Assembly (NCBI GenBank): GCA_024704765.1
Contig: JAKMXF010000296.1
Coordinates: 346,465-410,464, forward strand
Direction: 5' to 3'
Length of the DNA stretch: 64,000 nucleotides
Source: Oopsacas minuta
Taxonomy: Eukaryota; Porifera; Hexactinellida; Lyssacinosida; Leucopsacidae
A program made the position numbers and the translations under genes. A model generated the notes under the pieces. It was not told where the DNA came from. It ran no database searches and saw only the letters and a list, made by a program, of their open reading frames with translations. Numbering within the stretch: the stretch's first letter is position 1; each line of letters starts with the position of its first letter. Positions 58,641 to 64,000 of the stretch are shown piece after piece.

Positions 58641-60379
58641 ATATCGTATACAATATATATCGCCTGGAGGAATACATTTGTTGATGGCAAAAATGTTCCT
58701 AGTACCGAAATTATCATATTACCACTTGTACATGCCCCTCCACTTTTGTTTCTGAGCCCGTTTTCACTGAGGTTTTATTTGAATAGGATGTGCCACACCT
58801 TCTTCGATTTTGGCAAACCACAAGAGAAGATCTGGAAGTTATGCCTTGATTATCTAATTGTTCTTGGAAAACGTTCTGTGGCCCAATGGCACACTGAGTA
58901 GTACCTGCTAACCGTCTAGAGATTCTTTTCTAGCATAACCATTGTCCATAACCTAGGTTCATAATCTTTAATTCCCCTTATGTCACAAATATTCATTATC
59001 ATCCGTGTTCAAAGCACGTTCTCTCTCATCCAGTACAATGATCGAGAGTAGCGATCGACTGCTAATATTTGGTTTTACTCTCTACAAATGTCCAGGAGAA
59101 ATATCCACTTTGTTGGGATATAGACCTTTTGACCAGGGTGGTGTTTGGCAAGGTTTGTGAAATATGGGTGAAACAAGCACTAGGATTCACATGAGATTTA
59201 CAAATTACATCCCCTGTTAGGGTCTGCTAGAAGCATTTCGACCCCAATCCAACCCACCCACCGTGAATTTTCCGGTCTCCTTCCGGTATAATCCCACTAT
59301 GTACATTTAAACTGGCTAAAGTGTCCTATTTTGATAGTTCCGTAACTATAGAATTCCTTATGTTACTACAGATAAGTCTTTCAAAGCGGCACCTCCGATA
59401 TGCGGGAACTCGAATGAGCTATTAATAACACTTCCTAAGCTAATTTACAATATTGAGGAGTCTATCAGACAGCTTAGTCACTCAATCACCATGTATGTTT
59501 GTATCACGAATTGATTGAAAAAACTGGAAACTGGAAGACATTGCGATTTTGGCATACAGAGGGGGTATTTGAGCCTGTCCCGAAAACTTTGGACTAAAAA
59601 TATGACGGAATTGTCACCTTTTGGGTTTCCAATTTTCACATTATTAGTCACTGCTTCACAGTGGCTCAATAACCTGAAATATCATAAAAATTTCATGCTG
59701 CTATATTCTTTGGAAGATATTACTGTAGCAATCAGAATATTCGAGAACCTATTCGGATCAAATTTCAGCTTTGTATTCTTTCGATTTGATTTTTGGGTTA
59801 TTGATATGTAGTGTGACGTTTTGTTTGAAATGTTTTGTGGCTATTTCAGATGATATATCAATTTCTGACGAAGTATTTTGCATTCCGTTTTCCTAACGAT
59901 TGTATCTATTTTTAGTACATGAATAGTCTCAACTTAACATATATACAAAGAACTGCACACTCTAAATTTAATAGCTTATAATTCTATTTTAAATTGGAAA
60001 TTCTGATCGCAAACTCTAAGCCCCTTTAAAAATGGTGGAAAAACTCATCGTGAGCACAATGTTGGCAGAAGGTCTGAGCACTTTGATTGATTCATAATTG
60101 AATAGTCCTCAAAATACAACCATTTCCAGACTTCTCGAAACCCCAGAAAATGCTGCTGAATATTTTTAATAAAAGCGGATACCAAAAATATATTTTTAAT
60201 ATTTTTCTGTATTGAATGTTATCAGATATTTATACTGAATAACAAAGAAGCATTTGATTTTCTTAACTCTCACTCGTCTGTTAGAAAAGCAAAATATGTT
60301 TTCTTCGAAAATTATCAAATCCCTGAATGCTAGAGCTCCTCTATTTGTCGTAACTTCTCCCAACTGAAATCTGACCGCC
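58641..60379. other. region without confident gene
   Basis: Two open frames (to about 58901, and 59515-59811) have no family motifs. The sequence GGCACACTGAGTAGTACC near 58889-58906 resembles the right end of the RAG1-like element but has no partner. Confidence 0.4.
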
Positions 60380-62185
60380 ATGTCTACAACAAACGAAGTG
60401 ATCTACTCACTTGGGAAGGGTTTCTTTTCTCACTCTTCACTTTGCCAGTCCTCGAAGAAACGCCTTAGTGAAACAAGCAGAGTGTTTCAGTGTGAACTAA
60501 CTAAGGAGGATAGAAAACCATTGTATGGATTAATAAATAAGGGACTCAGGCCAATTTGGATTTGATTTCACTTGTAGTTCAGAACGAGGATGTTGATCCG
60601 ATTGAAATAGCAATGTCCTAAAGCTATATGATGGTGAAGCTAGAAAACATGAAATGATTAATTCTTGTCAGCAATTTATCGAGCATGGGACATTAGAAAG
60701 TGCTGTTAAACGGTTACATTTTGGCAAATCATCATATTAATTTGATTTCTTGGTAACAGGGATACGTGAGTACACAATTATGTGGAAATTGTGTAAGCAA
60801 GAAAGCATAGTCTTCCTTACAAATAATATAATTTCCGATTATCGTGCTAGTAATATACTCTCAACTTATATTCTTGAAATCAAAATTTAGAAGACTTCAA
60901 TATTGGTATCTGAATTTGTTATAGATCCATCTTGAAGCAAACTGTGTAAGGTTATTGGAAATTGTTCCTGGACTACTTGAGAGTCAATAACCCCTAAGAT
61001 TAAAGATCTCAGATGGCTTAAAGGCTCAGGGTGTCATAAAATCTGCGATTAGTTTGATGGAATACCGAATTTCAACACCAAAAAATTGTTCGTTTGGGAT
61101 AATTGCTATTTCACTCTTTTACTCATCTAGCACTACTGTTTGGTCAGATTGCATCCCAATTTTCCCATATTGTGAACGACCTATTGCATTATTGGCTGAA
61201 ATGGAAACCAGGAGAATATCAACTTCCCAATAGACAGTATCATTAGCTCCGAAGTTGATTCAATTGCACAGGAGGGTATCCTACTCTCAAAGGACTTGTT
61301 AATGTGACATTTCACCTTACTATGATAGATGGTAAGATGTCAGTGATTTTATGTGGAGCAGGTGGCGCCCATTGCCAACAATGTACTGTCAATATATCTG
61401 AATTCACAGACTTAGAAATTGTAGGATCACCATTTCCTATCAACAAGAGCATTACCACTGCTGAAGAAATCTTTTCTATAGTTGATGAAGAAGACTATCT
61501 CTTGCTCCCTTCTATACAACATCATGGTTTAACCCACTACTATCAAGCATAGACATAATTAATACACCTCTTCCTCTACATGCATGCATTTGTGCCTTTC
61601 ATTGGTACATGAATTTAATATATCACATACGTTCAGGCACGTTTAAATGGTTACCTTCCTCCAGAGTTATAGTTGATTCTATGAAATTTTTTCGCGACCT
61701 TTTATATGAAAAGAGTGGTTTGAGAATAGATCAACCAAGTACTGAGGGAGGGACAACTTCCACAGGGAATGCTGCTAGATTTTGGTCCTCAATAAGAAAA
61801 TTCATCTATTTGGTGATTCCACCAGATTTGATGTAACTAATTGTTAATTTACAAACCAAAGTTTCTGTATTGTTATGCTAATTAGCATCTAATCAAGCAA
61901 TTGACACAGGCAAATTGGATTCGCTTTGCAAAAAGACCTATGAATCAATACTCATCGATTTTCCATGTGGGAGTATAACTCCTTCAGTTCACATGCAACT
62001 AACTCATCCTTCAGAATGAATTATAGAGTGTACCATGGTTTCGGACTGAAGGCCTTTTCTGAGGAAGCAGTCGAGCCATGAATTAGTTGATTAGAAAATA
62101 TCATAAACATCTTGTCATAAAAATATCATTACATCAAACGCAGAGGATGTGTTTGTCCGTCTCCTTAGTCAAAGTTACCCTGTTC
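60380..62185 (+). pseudogene. RAG1/Transib-like transposase, older second copy
   Basis: A decayed homologue of the 27-29 kb transposase in plus orientation. ATG 60380 opens MSTTNEVIYSLGKGFFSHSS. Then LDLISLVVQNEDVDPIEIAM corresponds to the helical region before the core of copy 1. KISDGLK followed after a shift by GSGCHKICD (about 61010) holds the first catalytic Asp. 61304-61552 is open: IDGKMSVILCGAGGAHCQQC, PFPINKS and GLTHYY. PLPLHACICAFHWYMNLIYH and SGLRIDQPSTEGGTTSTGNA follow, then KLDSLCKKTYESILIDFP. The Glu motif reads GLKAFSEEAVEP, where a frame break cuts it, and EDVFVRLLSQSYPV marks the end. More than ten lesions; no terminal repeats identified. Confidence 0.8.
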
Positions 62186-64000
62186 AATGAGTTATCGACA
62201 GCAAACAAAGTGTAAATATGTGGAGAATTTTGGCATACTTGTCACTTGAGATGTGCCTGCGGCAGCTAACAAGCTTGAATATCTATCAATTAGACTTACA
62301 GGGAGGTAATAAAATATTATAGCCAAATTGATGGATTAAGTTTATTGGAGAAAAAAGAATAATTTCCAAATTTCACATCATATGGGTGATATTATTAATG
62401 TTCATGAGGTACTAAAAATATATATATATTCAACCATAATAATATATTTTGCCAAACCTTGGAAAACCTGAAAATACACATGATGCGTAATCCTACATAA
62501 ATTCTGATAATTGCAATCAACTCGCGACCACCGATTTCCTATACATCAAAAGTAGATTTCAAATAGTTAAGTGGTAAACTTATATCTATTTCCACTAAAT
62601 TCCGAATTAAAGCCACTGTCCATGCTTAGGCAATTTAGATGCAATTTGTATTTCAATAGTAGGTACCCCTTGATATGCCAAATGCCCCGACGTAATCACT
62701 TTAACCAAATTTTAACTCAATGTGGAATGATTCATCATCTCTACTGCACCAAAATCTAAATCTGTCGAATTTCGTTAATATTTTGAATTTCAAAATACTC
62801 GAAGCATGAAGTGCCAAGATTAGGAGCTAAAAGACACGCGACAGTACAATGGAATTTGTATGTTGCATGGATCATAAAAATTTCTGCGGTAGATTTACCT
62901 CGGGGCACTTAGTTCCGAGTATCTCCTATCGCATAGTGACCAAAGGCATCCAGAAATTTTGCTGTTTATCGTTTAAGCTATGCTGAGGCACGATAGGAGC
63001 CCTCGCACAGCCAGCTAGCAAGCTAAGCGCTCTAGCAAATATTATAAATGAATATATATGTATATAAGGTAATATTTAGTAATCTGGTATAAGGAATAAC
63101 ATTAGTTATTGTGACTATCTTCTAAGTGTTTTAACGACAAAACTATTTGACGGCCCCACATAGATACAATCTGTGTCCTATGTTAAACCAACCTTCACAT
63201 AAATTCTCACAAAGTAGAATTGATTTTAATAGATTCCAAGGGAGGTTTTTAACCAACCTGGACCAAGAGAGGAGATAACTCTAGCAAATGATTTAATTTT
63301 CTTAGTCGATTTTATATATTTTGCGAATACATGTTATTTTTTGTTTTTGTGAGAAATCTATAATTGCAAATTATATTGTCAGAGGTGAAACACGATATTT
63401 ATCCTGGTTTTGTGTGTTTAGACGTTACCTACGTTCTTGAAACTATAGGACCAACTATTTTAACAATTAACATTGGTTAATAACTTGGCATATTTGAGAG
63501 CGGCCTATATTTTTACATATTTCTGCTCATTAGATAAATTTATGTCCCCGATATTATAATGCAAATAATTGCGAATTCATTAGTCAGGCTTTTGTAGTGA
63601 CAAACTAAATTTCGTATTCAATAATTTCTTGACCTACTAAACAGGCTTATCATAAGGACCAACATGATCAGGTCACCGTGAAAATAAATCATACAAGTCA
63701 GGTTTCAAGATTATTCAGGTCATTTTCAGGTCATTTCTGGTCTATTTCATTTCGTTTATCAATTAATTGACTGCAATTAATCAACTTAGTATTGGGGAAC
63801 CATACACTAAGTGATAGATGGAAATACCGCCAGTTTTTGCTCACTATTTATTTTTCAGAGAACCTTATAATTGAAGATATCTCATCTTGGAAACTAAAAT
63901 ACCGTTTTATGGATTTTATTCAACTTACGAGTTGATTGACGAGATTAATAAAGTAAGATTAGAAAGAATATCGTAAATTCCGTAGATCCTGAAAATGAGC
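62186..64000. other. non-coding AT-rich end of the window
   Basis: No recognisable gene. Near 62995-63040 a short GCTAGCAAGCTAAGCGC-type motif resembles, in inverse orientation, the TGCTAGCGCACTTCGCTTGC sequence near 44960. Confidence 0.5.

Noticed and set aside
58889-58906. GGCACACTGAGTAGTACC, like the right end of the RAG1-like element with its flank
   Set aside because: The heptamer is CTCAGTG instead of CACAGTG, no partner end or matching 5-bp repeat was found, and it lies inside an unrelated open frame.
60049-60075. GCACAATGTTGGC as a left end for the second RAG1-like copy
   Set aside because: Only a heptamer-like match; no inverted partner after 62185 and no duplication.
1-64000. CRISPR arrays, rRNA, bacterial operons, prophage
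   Set aside because: No regularly spaced repeats with spacers, no rRNA-like sequence and no operon-like gene arrangement were seen; the repeats present are transposon ends.

Overview
This is an AT-rich eukaryotic window made almost entirely of decayed class II transposons, with no bacterial-style operons and no intact host gene. The mix is mariner/maT, pogo/Tigger, hAT of the ZBED5 and TTF types, KRBA2-type integrase elements, a Helitron and a Transib/RAG1-like element. That mix, together with short candidate exons bounded by GT-AG signals, suggests an arthropod, possibly a copepod of the sea-louse type. The organism assignment is inference from recalled family distribution, not from a search.

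Layout. 1-478: end of a mariner. 1108-3597: KRBA2-like integrase transposon with a TATA target duplication. 9965-11959: Tigger-like element. 12204-14518: ZBED5-like hAT. 14600-15230: degenerate tandem repeat. 15745-18202: pogo-like element that also carries a HIRAN-domain gene. 20857-22138: mariner. 25405-25824: foldback MITE. 26675-29904: RAG1/Transib-like transposon with CACAGTG ends and a TAGTA duplication. 31757-32903: mariner interrupted by a pogo MITE (32904-33547). 34399-36870: second ZBED5-like hAT. 42686-43967: mariner. 46683-47478: degenerate maT-like gene. 50332-51646: nearly intact DD37D maT element. 51780-52290: Helitron Rep fragment. 53449-56633: TTF-finger hAT with a pogo MITE nested inside. 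60380-62185: second, older RAG1-like copy.

Between these lie small MITEs, dispersed repeats, one GC-rich island, and six exon-like ORF pieces with splice signals (24201, 25945, 31440, 37860, 38160, 45166). The pieces could be parts of one or more plus-strand host genes whose introns filled with transposons. Their phases do not all join, so no gene model is given.

The two strongest observations are the RAG1-like element, whose termini start with the exact V(D)J heptamer and whose transposase carries RAG1/Transib hallmarks, and the pogo-like element whose terminal repeats enclose both a transposase and a separate HIRAN-domain reading frame.
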